Positions 37,610 to 46,268 of a stretch of 64,000 nucleotides of DNA are shown here, one piece after another. The DNA is from JAJYKN01 sp035516155 (GTDB lineage Bacteria > Nitrospirota > UBA9217). The DNA lies in NCBI GenBank assembly GCA_035516155.1, contig DATJAP010000016.1:62001-126000 (forward strand), in the 5' to 3' direction. Every line of letters starts with the position of its first letter. The stretch's first letter is position 1. The notes beneath the pieces are model-generated. The model did no database searches. It was given only the letters and a program-made list of their open reading frames with translations, and was not told where the DNA came from. The translations under genes were made by a program, and so were the position numbers.

Positions 37610-38797
37610 TTAATTCCTAACTGAAATGTACTCTTTCATTATCCTGACCTTGCCGGTCTTGGCGACTTGCGCGGTCTCCTCGATCACCTCGTCCACATCG
37701 AGGGGCATGAGGTCCCTGCCGCCGAGGCCGTAGATTTTGTTGAATATGACTGGTCCCCGCTGGGAAGATACTGCCGAAGCGATTTCCATGAACAGCGGGC
37801 CATAGCCGCCGTAGGAGTCCGCACGGTCCATGATGCAGACGGCCCGCGCGTTCTTGAGCGCGACGCCTATTTCGTCATAGGGGAAGGGCCGGAAAAGCCG
37901 GGGTTTCAGCAGGCCGGCCTTCACCCCCTGATCACGATACCGGTCGACTTCATCCTTAATGGTACCGGCGGCGGAGTTCAGCGCCACAAGTACAATCTCG
38001 GCATCCTCAATCCGGTACGATTCGAACAGGTTATATTTCCTGCCCGTCATCCTGGCGAATTCCTCGGACACCTCTTTTACGACCCGCTTCGCATGGAGCA
38101 TGGCTTCGTGCTGGGCGCGCTTGTGCTCCATGTAATAGTCCGGCAGCACGAGCGCTCCGATGCTCTTCGGGTTGTCGATGTCGAGCAACGGATTGATGGC
38201 GATGTATTCGCCCACAAACTTTTTCACGTCTTCATCGGTCATGAACTGCATGCTCTCGATAGAGTGGCTGATGATGAATCCGTCCATGTTGACCGCGATC
38301 GGCAGCCGCACGTCCCTGTGCTCCGCGATCCGGTAGGCCATGATCGTGTTGTCGTATGCTTCCTGGGCGTTTTCCGAGAAGAGTTGGATCCAGCCGCAGT
38401 CACGCATGCCCATGCCGTCTGAGTGATCGCCGTGGATGTTGAGGGGGGCGGATAGCGCCCTGTTGACGAGCGCCATCAAAATCGGCAGGCGGTACCCTGA
38501 CGCGATGTGGAGCATCTCCCACATGAGGGCCAGACCCTGTGCACTCGTCGCCGTTGCAACGCGGCCGCCCGCGGCAGATGCACCGATGCAGGCGCTCATG
38601 GCGCTGTGTTCGCTCTCCACGAGGATCGTCTCAGTGTCCACCTTGCCGTTCGAAACGAAGGTGGTAAACGACTCCATGATTCCTGTTGACGGCGTGATAG
38701 GATAGGCGGGCATCACATCGGGGTTTAACTGGCGGAGCGCTTCGGCAACAGCCTGGTTGCCGGTTACCGCCACGGTTTTTGTTGTCGCTCCAGCCAT
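37610..38797 (-). CDS. porA: 2-oxoacid (pyruvate):ferredoxin oxidoreductase, alpha subunit
   Basis: 395 residues. N-terminal TGNQAVAEALRQLNPDVMPAYPITPSTGIMESF and ESEHSAMSACIGASAAGGRVATATSAQGLALM are the classic alpha-subunit motifs around the ThDP pocket; the C-terminal domain has VALNSAAGTIKDEVDRYRD and GLLKPRLFRPFP. The ATG at 38797 follows GAGGAGGG; it starts one base beyond the stop of porD, so translation is probably coupled. A longer frame would overlap porD. Confidence 0.95.
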   Translation of the reverse strand: MAGATTKTVAVTGNQAVAEALRQLNPDVMPAYPITPSTGIMESFTTFVSNGKVDTETILVESEHSAMSACIGASAAGGRVATATSAQGLALMWEMLHIASGYRLPILMALVNRALSAPLNIHGDHSDGMGMRDCGWIQLFSENAQEAYDNTIMAYRIAEHRDVRLPIAVNMDGFIISHSIESMQFMTDEDVKKFVGEYIAINPLLDIDNPKSIGALVLPDYYMEHKRAQHEAMLHAKRVVKEVSEEFARMTGRKYNLFESYRIEDAEIVLVALNSAAGTIKDEVDRYRDQGVKAGLLKPRLFRPFPYDEIGVALKNARAVCIMDRADSYGGYGPLFMEIASAVSSQRGPVIFNKIYGLGGRDLMPLDVDEVIEETAQVAKTGKVRIMKEYISVRN

Positions 38798-38798
38798 G

Positions 38799-39092
38799 TT
38801 ATTTGCCCTCCTCTTCCATGACAATGGCCTTGTTGCCCTTTTTGCCCGGACATTCCATGGCGCACACACCGCAGCCTTTACAGTGGCCGTAGTCGAAACC
38901 GGTCATCTTTTCATCTTTTACCGTCACGGCGGAATCGGGGCAGTAAATCCAGCAGAACAGGCACTGAATGCAGTTCTCTTCAACCCACCTCGGCTTAAAC
39001 GAGCGCCACGAACCCGTTTCATATTCATTCGCGTTGCCGGCCTTCAGGACCGTTCCGGCATGGGGCAGCTCTTTCCAGTTCATCTGTTTCAT
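38799..39092 (-). CDS. porD: Pyruvate:ferredoxin oxidoreductase delta subunit (2[4Fe-4S] ferredoxin)
   Basis: 97 residues with two cysteine sets, CIQCLFCWIYCPD and CKGCGVCAMECPG, each CX2CX2CX3CP, binding two [4Fe-4S] clusters that carry electrons from the catalytic subunits to ferredoxin. Overlaps the end of porC by four bases. Confidence 0.95.
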   Translation of the reverse strand: MKQMNWKELPHAGTVLKAGNANEYETGSWRSFKPRWVEENCIQCLFCWIYCPDSAVTVKDEKMTGFDYGHCKGCGVCAMECPGKKGNKAIVMEEEGK

Positions 39093-39664
39093 CCTTGCTT
39101 TACCTCCTCGTATCCGCGTTTCACCGCGGCGAGATTTCCATCGATGATCTTCTGGGCAAACTTCTTTCCAAAGCTCCCTTTCACGTCATCGAGCAGCACA
39201 TCCATAGCCACAATGCCCGTAGCCCTGTTTACCGCGCCGAGCATGGGGGCGTTCGGCATGGGACGGCCAATCTGCTCGATCGCGATTTTGGTCGCATCGA
39301 TCGTGAAAACTTTCTGGGAGGGTTTCGCTTTCAGTTTCACCCGGACTTCATTCGGGTCCTTGCTGGTATTGATGACAAAAACGGCATCGTCTTTCGCACC
39401 TTCCGCAACGTTGATCGCGTCAAGGAGCGATGCATCCACCACCGCGACCACACCCGGGTTCAGCACGGGGCAGTGCATTCTAAGTGTCTTTTCGCTGATG
39501 CGGTTGTAAGCGCGGAGCGGCGCGCCGGCGCGTTCCGGCCCGTATTCCGGGAACGCCTGAACTTGGCGGCCGCCGGAAAGACAGGCGTCTGCGAGCAGCT
39601 TGGCCGCAGTGACGGTCCCCTGTCCGCCTCTCCCGTGCCACCTGATCTCAATCATATCTGCCAT
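39089..39664 (-). CDS. porC: Pyruvate:ferredoxin oxidoreductase gamma subunit
   Basis: 191 residues. Begins MADMIEIRWHGRGGQGTVTA, the diagnostic gamma motif, followed by FPEYGPERAGAPLRAYNRIS. Binds CoA-side elements in the complex. The ATG at 39664 has AGGAGG at good spacing. First gene of the minus-strand gamma-delta-alpha-beta operon, the order common in anaerobes. Confidence 0.95.
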   Translation of the reverse strand: MADMIEIRWHGRGGQGTVTAAKLLADACLSGGRQVQAFPEYGPERAGAPLRAYNRISEKTLRMHCPVLNPGVVAVVDASLLDAINVAEGAKDDAVFVINTSKDPNEVRVKLKAKPSQKVFTIDATKIAIEQIGRPMPNAPMLGAVNRATGIVAMDVLLDDVKGSFGKKFAQKIIDGNLAAVKRGYEEVKQG

Positions 39665-39757
39665 GGATTTGTCCTCCTGCTCAATTTCGGATTGCAAATT
39701 CGCGATTTCGGATTTATTGTTTACTCCGCATTCCACCATCCAAAATCGGCAATAAAC

Positions 39758-40453
39758 TTACATCTCCCGCCGACCTTCGAGCGCCCGTTGGACGGTGTTC
39801 TCATCGGCGTACTCGATATCACCGCCGACCGGAAGGCCATAGGCGATCCGGCTGACAGTGATCCCAAGGGGTTTGATCAATTTGGAAAGATAGAGCGCTG
39901 TTGTTTCGCCCTTCACGGTCGGATTCGTCGCGATGATAACTTCCCTGACCAGGCCTGTCTTCAGCCGGTCCATGAGGGCGTCGATCTTAAGGTCTTCCGG
40001 GCCGATGCCGTCGAGCGGAGAGATGGCGCCAAGCAGCGCATGGTAGCGTCCCCGGAATATGCCATTCTTTTCAAGAATAAGAATGTTGCTCGGCTCTTCA
40101 ACAACGCAGATACGGGCACCGTCGCGTTTTTCATCGCGGCATATGCTGCATGTCTCGTCCTCGGTGATATTACTGCACACAGTGCAATACCGGGTGTTGT
40201 TTTTGAGGTCCAGGATGGCCTGCGCTATGCCAGCAGCCTCGCTTTGCGGCATGCCGAGCACAGCAAAAGAGAGCCGTTCGGCGCTCTTTCTGCCAATGCC
40301 GGGCAGTTTCATGAAGGCCTCGACCATCCTGCCGAGGGCCTTACCCGAAACTTCTGCGGCTTGTGCGCCAGCCTTCCCCCGTTTTCGTTCTTGCGGGGAT
40401 TCCCGGGGCGATTGCTCCGTCGCCGCTACCCTATCCTGTGCGCTGCGCTCCAT
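39758..40453 (-). CDS. recR: Recombination protein RecR
   Basis: 231 residues against about 200 in most RecR. The conserved part begins at GRMVEAFMKLPGIGRKSAERL (helix-hairpin-helix), followed by the zinc finger CTVCSNITEDETCSICRD and a TOPRIM region with EEPSNILILEK and ISPLDGIGPEDL. It works with RecO and RecF in gap repair. An extra ~35-residue charged N-terminus (MERSAQDRVAATEQ through GKAGAQAAEVSG) precedes the HhH; a later start is possible but no better site is visible. Follows ybaB by 13 bases in the usual dnaX-ybaB-recR order. Confidence 0.93.
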   Translation of the reverse strand: MERSAQDRVAATEQSPRESPQERKRGKAGAQAAEVSGKALGRMVEAFMKLPGIGRKSAERLSFAVLGMPQSEAAGIAQAILDLKNNTRYCTVCSNITEDETCSICRDEKRDGARICVVEEPSNILILEKNGIFRGRYHALLGAISPLDGIGPEDLKIDALMDRLKTGLVREVIIATNPTVKGETTALYLSKLIKPLGITVSRIAYGLPVGGDIEYADENTVQRALEGRREM

Positions 40454-40466
40454 GCATCACCCTGTG

Positions 40467-40787
40467 CTAAAACAAACCGGGCGGGATCCCCATGCCTGAA
40501 GTAAGTTTGGACATTTCTTCCTTCATCAAGTCCTGAGATTTTCTGAGCGCCTCGTTTACCGCGGCAGTGACCAAATCTTGAAGCATTTCAATGTCCTTCG
40601 GGTCGACTACCGAAGCATCTATCTTGATAGAAAGGACCTCCTGTCTGCCGTTGGCAACGACAGTCACCATCCCGCCGCCGGAAGAAGCCTCTACGGTTTT
40701 TCCCCCTGCTTCTTCCTGGAGCTTTTTAACCCGCTCCTGCATTTGCTGGGCCTGTTTCATGATGTTGCTGAGCATGTTTTTTGACAT
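40467..40787 (-). CDS. ybaB: YbaB/EbfC family nucleoid-associated protein
   Basis: 106 residues, typical length: LSNIMKQAQQMQERVKKLQEE, a coiled-coil start, then the family VEASSGGGMVTVVANGRQEVLSIKI core. Binds DNA as a dimer. Lies between dnaX and recR, the normal operon. Confidence 0.95.
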   Translation of the reverse strand: MSKNMLSNIMKQAQQMQERVKKLQEEAGGKTVEASSGGGMVTVVANGRQEVLSIKIDASVVDPKDIEMLQDLVTAAVNEALRKSQDLMKEEMSKLTSGMGIPPGLF

Positions 40788-40929
40788 AAGAAGTCCTGGT
40801 TAAAGATATTTAAAAACCATTAAGGAAGAGTATATTAAAAGAAATTTTTCAGTTTTGCAACAAAAAATGCGGAGTTTATTTTATTAATATATAAAAAATT
40901 AAACGGCATACGACGGCTCCACGGCGCTG

Positions 40930-42588
40930 TCAGTCTGTCGAGTTGTCGTGTTCTATGACTTCCCCCTGTGGAAAAATCCGAAGGACGTCCTGGACGGCGG
41001 GGTCTTGTTCTTCGGGTTTGATCTTTTTGGGGCTTTTCGATTTGATATCGCTCTTCGGCGCATCTCCCAGAGGCTTGACCTTCACCTGAACTTTTCTGCC
41101 CAGAACCTCCAGGGCCGCTTGTTCGATAATATCCAGATTCTCCCGCTTTTCCACTTGACTGACCTGGAAAATACCTTTCACACCGAGGACTAAAATCGTA
41201 TCGGTATCTTCTAGCAGGCTGCTGTGTTCTAAAAAAGAGGCAAGGGCCGGCTTTTTGGATTTGAGCGCCTTCATGATCACGCCCCAAACATCCTCCTGTT
41301 CACCGCCCTGTGCTGTTAACGGGGAAGGAGCCGCTGAAGGGCGTACAGATTGGACAGAAGACTGAGGCTGAGGCGTTTCACGCACCTTGTGGTGCGAACG
41401 CATCGACGCTTCTGCGGGAGTCGTCAAAGGCTGTCTGCCCGATGCGAGCCGTGTCTCGAGTTCTTTCATGCGGCCAAGCACTTCGGCAAGTGGCTGAAGC
41501 GGTACAAGACTACAGGCTTTGATGAGACCGATTTCAAGGGTAAATCGCTGATGGGGCGACCAGCGCATATCGTCGAGCGTTTTTGAAAGACTGTCAAAGA
41601 GCATCAGGAGCTGGTCCGCTTCCGCCTTATCCGCCTGCTGCCTGATGGCTTCGATATCGGCGGTGGGAAGCTCCATGATTTGGCCCGGTTCAGACGCGAT
41701 TTTCACAATCATCATATTTCGCAGATGTTCCACCATTCCGGAAAGAAACTGGCGCATATCCTGTCCCTGCTCCATAAGGGCATCCACCTGCTTAAGCAGA
41801 TCTCCAGCGTCCCTTGCCAGGAGACTAGCGGCAAACTGCAGTAGACGCTCCTGGGCTACGGTACCGAGAGTCGCCTGGAGATCACTGTCGTTGATCTCCA
41901 TACCGCTGTACGAAACCGCCTGGTCCAGGAGGCTCTGGGAGTCCCGCATGCTCCCTTCCGCCGCGCGCGCAATCATCGCAAGGCCCCCGTCCGATATTTT
42001 AATGCCCTCGGTATCGGCAATCGTCCGAAGCCTGCCGACGATATCGTGAAGTAATACGCGCTTGAACCCATAACGCTGGCAGCGGGAGTGAATCGTTGCC
42101 GGGATTTTTTGCGGTTCCGTCGTGGCGAAAATGAAAATAACGTGGGGCGGCGGTTCTTCGAGCGTTTTGAGCAGGGCGTTGAAGGCCTCATTCGTGAGCA
42201 TATGGACCTCGTCGATCACGTAGACCTTGTACTTGCCGCCGACAGGAGCATATTTAACGGCCTCGCGCAGTTCGCGGATGTGTTCAATGCCCCTGTTCGA
42301 TGCACCGTCGATCTCAACGACGTCCACCGAGGTGCCGGCCGCGGTCTCAAGGCAGGAATCACATTTACCGCACGGGGTCGGAGTCGGACCCTGAATACAG
42401 TTCAGCGCTTTGGCAAGGATACGAGCCGTAGTGGTCTTTCCCACGCCGCGCGGGCCCGAGAACAGAAATGCATGGGCAAGTCTTCCCGACAAGATGGCAT
42501 TCTGGAGCGTTCTCGTGATATGCCCCTGACCAACCACATCATCGAAAACCTGGGGCCTCCATTTTCTGGCCAGCACCTGGTAGCTCAT
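40930..42588 (-). CDS. dnaX: DNA polymerase III subunit gamma/tau
   Basis: 552-residue clamp-loader ATPase. Walker A GPRGVGKTTTARIL, zinc-module CGKCDSCLETAAG, Walker B VIDEVHMLTNEAFNALLKTLEE, sensor/arginine-finger region ATTEPQKIPATIHSRCQRYGF. Domain III is followed by a proline- and serine-rich linker (about residues 375-425) and a tau-like C-terminal domain (VKVKPLGDAP). No A-AAA-AAG slippery site was seen, so a separate gamma product by frameshifting is not evident. First gene of dnaX-ybaB-recR. Confidence 0.96.
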   Translation of the reverse strand: MSYQVLARKWRPQVFDDVVGQGHITRTLQNAILSGRLAHAFLFSGPRGVGKTTTARILAKALNCIQGPTPTPCGKCDSCLETAAGTSVDVVEIDGASNRGIEHIRELREAVKYAPVGGKYKVYVIDEVHMLTNEAFNALLKTLEEPPPHVIFIFATTEPQKIPATIHSRCQRYGFKRVLLHDIVGRLRTIADTEGIKISDGGLAMIARAAEGSMRDSQSLLDQAVSYSGMEINDSDLQATLGTVAQERLLQFAASLLARDAGDLLKQVDALMEQGQDMRQFLSGMVEHLRNMMIVKIASEPGQIMELPTADIEAIRQQADKAEADQLLMLFDSLSKTLDDMRWSPHQRFTLEIGLIKACSLVPLQPLAEVLGRMKELETRLASGRQPLTTPAEASMRSHHKVRETPQPQSSVQSVRPSAAPSPLTAQGGEQEDVWGVIMKALKSKKPALASFLEHSSLLEDTDTILVLGVKGIFQVSQVEKRENLDIIEQAALEVLGRKVQVKVKPLGDAPKSDIKSKSPKKIKPEEQDPAVQDVLRIFPQGEVIEHDNSTD

Positions 42589-42793
42589 AGCAGCCTCACA
42601 ACAACCTGGAAATGTTTATTAACCGCTGATCAACACCGTTGAAAACTAAAATCGATGAGAAAGAAATCATAGGCTGTCGGGAAATAGTACTGCAAAGATT
42701 ATCTTGATGTTAACCGGACTCAACCATTGTCCCATCCGTTTCATCAGTTTTGTCACGTGTTGTCTCGGCTGATGATAATAAAAAGGCTCATAA

Positions 42794-42892
42794 ACCCGGG
42801 CGCCCCTGCGGCACACCCGGACCCCGCTTACCGCTGCTTCCTTCCGGACCTGACGGGGTTCACGGGACCGTGGTTGCGCAGGACCCGGGCTC
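42794..42892 (-). ncRNA. ffs: Signal recognition particle RNA (small bacterial type)
   Basis: About 99 bases on the minus strand. The Ffh-binding core GTCAGGTCCGGAAGGAAGCA is perfect, and the two ends (GCCCGGGTCC and GCGCCCGGGT) pair to form the closing helix. Guides ribosomes making membrane proteins to the SRP receptor. Confidence 0.93.
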
Positions 42893-43005
42893 ATGAGCGC
42901 TTATAAATAGTTCACCATTAGGGGTTCAACGTTCAAAGTAAAATCATACATCATCACTTTCAAGTCTTTATCTGAACGATGAACGCTGAACTATTATTTT
43001 AAAAA

Positions 43006-43093
43006 TGGCGGAGAGGGTGGGATTTGAACCCACGTTAGGTTTCCCTAAACACGCTTTCCAAGCGTGCGCCTTCAGCCGCTCGGCCACCTCTCC
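43006..43093 (-). tRNA. tRNA-Ser(GGA)
   Basis: Class II tRNA with long variable arm. Acceptor GGAGAGG, anticodon loop CTTGGAAAG (GGA), T-loop GGTTCAAATCC, encoded CCA. Confidence 0.96.
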
Positions 43094-43152
43094 ATGTTCA
43101 ACATTTTGTCCGACTGCTTGAACCGTTCAACCGTTAAATTATTTTCATTGTA

Positions 43153-43242
43153 TGGCGGAGAGGGGGGGATTTGAACCCCCGGTGGAGTTACCCCCACAAC
43201 AGTTTTCGAGACTGCCGCCTTCAGCCGCTCGGCCACCTCTCC
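43153..43242 (-). tRNA. tRNA-Ser(CGA)
   Basis: Class II serine tRNA, acceptor GGAGAGG, anticodon loop TCTCGAAAA (CGA), variable arm with GTTGTGGGGGTAACTCC, encoded CCA. Confidence 0.95.
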
Positions 43243-43307
43243 GAGTTTCATAAGTATTTATGGTTCTGGAGTCACATAAATGTGCCGAGCCTTCAAACCG
43301 TTGCTTG

Positions 43308-43832
43308 TCACACCCTCGCTGCTTTCGATCCGTGAGGCTTATTTCTGGCTTTTTCGAAAAAGCGCTGAAGTACTTGGCGGCATTCCGCCTCCAAAATGCC
43401 GGGCGTTATCCGGTAGGTATGGTTAAGTCTGCCATCGCGCACTACATCGTATACCGATCCGAGCACACCGGCTTTGGGATCGCGGCAACCATACACCAGC
43501 CTTCCAACTCTCGCAAGCACCAGAACACCAGCACACATCAGGCACGGCTCAAGCGTCACATACAGCGTCGCGTCCGAAAGCCGCCACCTGCCGAGCCTGG
43601 CCGATGCCTCGCGTACCGCGAGCAGTTCGGCATGGGCCGCGGGGTCCTGCCATGTCTCGCGCATATTGTGGGCCGAGGAAATAGCCTCATTACCGATGAC
43701 AAGAACAGCGCCGACCGGCGTTTCGCCAAGGGTTTCCGCCCTGTGCGCCTCTGCCAAGGCCAGGGCCATGAAATCCTCGTCTGTCCTCTGCACCGGCTCC
43801 CGTTCCGGCGTTCGGAGAATAATTCTGTTCAT
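43308..43832 (-). CDS. tadA: tRNA-specific adenosine deaminase
   Basis: 174 residues. Zinc-dependent deaminase that converts the wobble adenosine of tRNA-Arg(ACG) to inosine. Active-site motifs HAELLAVREA (His and catalytic Glu) and TLEPCLMCAG (two zinc cysteines) are intact; TPVGAVLV and the late VYGCRDPKAG are family features. The ATG at 43832 (MNRIILR) lies only six bases downstream of the tRNA-Arg(ACG) gene on the same strand, so the enzyme and its substrate RNA are probably on one transcript. Confidence 0.95.
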   Translation of the reverse strand: MNRIILRTPEREPVQRTDEDFMALALAEAHRAETLGETPVGAVLVIGNEAISSAHNMRETWQDPAAHAELLAVREASARLGRWRLSDATLYVTLEPCLMCAGVLVLARVGRLVYGCRDPKAGVLGSVYDVVRDGRLNHTYRITPGILEAECRQVLQRFFEKARNKPHGSKAARV

Positions 43833-43838
43833 GATAGT

Positions 43839-43915
43839 TGGCGCGCCCAAGAGGATTCGAACCTCTGGCCTACGGATTCGTAGTCCGTTGCTCTATCCAG
43901 CTGAGCTATGGGCGC
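43839..43915 (-). tRNA. tRNA-Arg(ACG)
   Basis: Minus-strand cloverleaf: acceptor GCGCCCA, D-arm TAGCTCAGCTGGATAGAGC, anticodon loop CTACGAA (ACG), T-loop GGTTCGAATCC, encoded CCA. The A34 substrate of TadA, whose gene follows immediately. Confidence 0.97.
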
Positions 43916-43924
43916 AAATAAAGC

Positions 43925-43953
43925 GCACAGATGCGTAAAAAAAGCATCTGTGC
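43925..43953 (-). terminator. Terminator after the DUF2155 lipoprotein gene
   Basis: GCACAGATGC and GCATCTGTGC form a perfect stem, followed on the minus strand by GCTTTATTT; 30 bases after the upstream stop and just before tRNA-Arg. Confidence 0.65.
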
Positions 43954-43982
43954 ACGAGCGAGCAACATTCCGAATACTGAAA

Positions 43983-44525
43983 CTACCTGGGAACCCCGCC
44001 CACAAGGGTGATACCGACCTTCTCATGCTGGAAAGGATGAATTGTGGGCTGCAACGAGAACAACCAGTTGTTCCAAATCTCCTTCCCATTCTCCATAACA
44101 GCAATCTGCACCGCGGGCATGTTCGGCTTGTCCGTCAGAGACGTAAACTCCTTGTCGGACATTTTAAAGTCCGGCAGGAAATGAAGCACCTTGACAACCA
44201 TGTTGGTTCCGGGAATGGTCAACTCGGATCCAATGTTTACGGTATATTCTTTGGTCTTCATGGTCGCTTTATCTTCAATTGCGAGCTTCACTGCCTTCCA
44301 CTTCGCCTTTACTTCGTTCGAAACCACAACTTGCCGCTCAACCTTCGGCAGGTTCGGCGCTCCCGCTTGTGGCATTCCCGTCGGAGGCATCCCCGCCGGA
44401 GGCATTTGCCCTTCGACGCTCGGATGCCCTGGCGGCAGCTCGGGCTTCTCTTCTTTTTTCTTGCATGCTCCGAATGACAGAACCAGAACAAAGACGGAAA
44501 CGATGGCGATGGATCTTTTCAGCAT
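43983..44525 (-). CDS. DUF2155 lipoprotein
   Basis: 180 residues. Signal peptide with lipobox (VLVLSFGACKKK; acylated Cys near residue 21), a Pro-Gly-Met-rich linker (PPAGMPPTGMPQAG), then a DUF2155 domain with KAKWKAVKLAIEDKATMKTKEYTV, GSELTIPGTNMVVKVLHFLP and NGKEIWNNWLFSLQP. Anchored probably to a membrane facing the periplasm. The ATG at 44525 has AAGGAGGG. It sits among tRNA genes without an obvious link. Confidence 0.85.
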   Translation of the reverse strand: MLKRSIAIVSVFVLVLSFGACKKKEEKPELPPGHPSVEGQMPPAGMPPTGMPQAGAPNLPKVERQVVVSNEVKAKWKAVKLAIEDKATMKTKEYTVNIGSELTIPGTNMVVKVLHFLPDFKMSDKEFTSLTDKPNMPAVQIAVMENGKEIWNNWLFSLQPTIHPFQHEKVGITLVGGVPR

Positions 44526-44603
44526 GGTTAATACCCTCCTTGAAAATGGCAAAAATGTTATTACGGTGTTCCGTTGGCTGCTACTTAGAAGCCTTCTTGA
44601 AAA

Positions 44604-44693
44604 TGGCGGAGAGGCCGGGATTCGAACCCGGGGTGGAGTTACCCCCACAACTGCTTAGCAGGCAGCTGCCTTCAGCCGCTCGGCCACCTCTCC
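44604..44693 (-). tRNA. tRNA-Ser(GCT)
   Basis: Class II serine tRNA, anticodon loop CTGCTAAG (GCT), T-loop GGTTCGAATCC, acceptor GGAGAGG, encoded CCA. Confidence 0.96.
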
Positions 44694-44756
44694 ATGTTCA
44701 TCATTTTTTTTCAGCCGTTTAAACTATTCAATCAGGTTAAACGTTTTCTCATTATA

Positions 44757-44842
<86 letters not shown>

Positions 44843-44954
44843 GTGTTTCGCAAGCCCATGCGTCGCAAGTCCATTGCGTTTGTAGGGTCTCGAGCGTCCC
44901 TTAAATCTCTTGGTACTAATTCTTCGTCACCATAAGCTCTCTACTCAAAAGAAC

Positions 44955-46241
44955 TCAACGGACGATTCTCTCTGCTCCGCCCATGTACGGCCTGAGTATT
45001 TCGGGGATAATCACGCTCCCGTCAGACTGCTGGTAGTTCTCCAGAATCGCCACAACGGTCCGGCCGACCGCAAGGCCTGAACCGTTCAACGTATGCACCA
45101 GCTCGGTTTTCTTGCCGCCTTTGGGCTTATAACGGATGTTTCCGCGATGCGCCTGGAAGTCTTCGAAGTTGGAACACGACGAAATTTCTCGATACTTGTT
45201 CTGGCCCGGCAGCCACACTTCGATATCATACGTCTTTGCCGCGGAAAAACCCAAGTCCCCCGCGCACAGTACGATTACCCGATAGGCAAGGCCGAGGCGT
45301 TTGAGGATCTCCTCTGCATGATTGGTAAGCTTTTCAAGCTCGTCATAGGAAGTATCGGGCCGGGCGAATTTCACCAGTTCTACCTTGTTGAACTGGTGCT
45401 GCCGGATGAGACCGCGCGTGTCTTTTCCGTATGATCCAGCTTCGCGCCGGAAGCAGGGTGTATAGGCAGTATAGAGTACGGGAAGGCTTTCTTCCGACAG
45501 GGTCTCATCCCGGTGAATATTGGTCACCGGAACCTCCGCCGTGGGAATCAGGAAATACGTCCCGTTCTCCACTTTGAAAAGCTCCTCCTCGAACTTCGGC
45601 AACTGACCCGTCGCCGTCATGCTCGCCCGATTCACCATGAACGGGGGAAGCACTTCTCGGTAGCCATGTTCCGTGGTATGGAGGTCGAGCATGAGGTTGA
45701 TCAGTGCTCGTTCGAGTCTCGCGCCTGCGCCTTTGTAAAGAGCGAAACGGGCTCCCGTAATCTTTGCAGCCCGGTCAAAATCAATTATGTCGAGGTATTC
45801 TGCCAAGTCCCAATGCGGCTTCGGCTCGAACGAGAACGCAGGCGGCTCACCGCCTTGCGGCGACCAGCGCCTGATTTCCACGTTATCATTTTCATCTTTG
45901 CCGTTGGGAACCGAGGCATGCGGCAGGTTCGGGATCGTAAGCAGAATGTTCCGTTGGGCGTCTTCAACCTCACGGGTGCTGTTCTCGAGGGCGGTGATCG
46001 TATCACCGACCGAGCGCATCTCGGCGACTTTGGCCTCCGCCGGTTGTCCGGCCTTTTTCAGCCGGCCGATCTCCTCGGACACCTCATTCCGGCGGCGGCG
46101 AAGGGTTTCGATTTCCTGCTGGGATGCGCGCCTCTTGACGTCCAACGCCAGAAATTCCGTAAGATCAAGGTTTGTGCCTCGCCGTGCCAGACCCGCCTTG
46201 ACTACATCCGCATTCTCTCTCACAAACCGCAAATCAAGCAT
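44955..46241 (-). CDS. serS: Seryl-tRNA synthetase
   Basis: 428 residues, standard bacterial length. An N-terminal coiled-coil arm (about residues 25-105, ending near ILLTIPNLPHASVP) binds the tRNA-Ser variable arm. The class II core follows: motif 2 TPCFRREAGSYGKDTRGLIRQHQFNKVE and motif 3 LNGSGLAVGRTVVAILEN. Located right upstream of the tRNA-Ser array on the same strand. It also charges tRNA-Sec, which the selenoprotein elsewhere in the window would need. Confidence 0.97.
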   Translation of the reverse strand: MLDLRFVRENADVVKAGLARRGTNLDLTEFLALDVKRRASQQEIETLRRRRNEVSEEIGRLKKAGQPAEAKVAEMRSVGDTITALENSTREVEDAQRNILLTIPNLPHASVPNGKDENDNVEIRRWSPQGGEPPAFSFEPKPHWDLAEYLDIIDFDRAAKITGARFALYKGAGARLERALINLMLDLHTTEHGYREVLPPFMVNRASMTATGQLPKFEEELFKVENGTYFLIPTAEVPVTNIHRDETLSEESLPVLYTAYTPCFRREAGSYGKDTRGLIRQHQFNKVELVKFARPDTSYDELEKLTNHAEEILKRLGLAYRVIVLCAGDLGFSAAKTYDIEVWLPGQNKYREISSCSNFEDFQAHRGNIRYKPKGGKKTELVHTLNGSGLAVGRTVVAILENYQQSDGSVIIPEILRPYMGGAERIVR

Positions 46242-46268
46242 TTAAGTTATCATTCTCCTTATACATTG

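Noticed and set aside
39095..40504. 469-codon plus-strand open frame
   Set aside because: It lies exactly opposite porC and recR, which have clear motifs; a GC-rich antisense shadow.
40930..42588. Programmed frameshift in dnaX
   Set aside because: No A-AAA-AAG heptamer; the nearest A-run has five A's and is not in the right frame.
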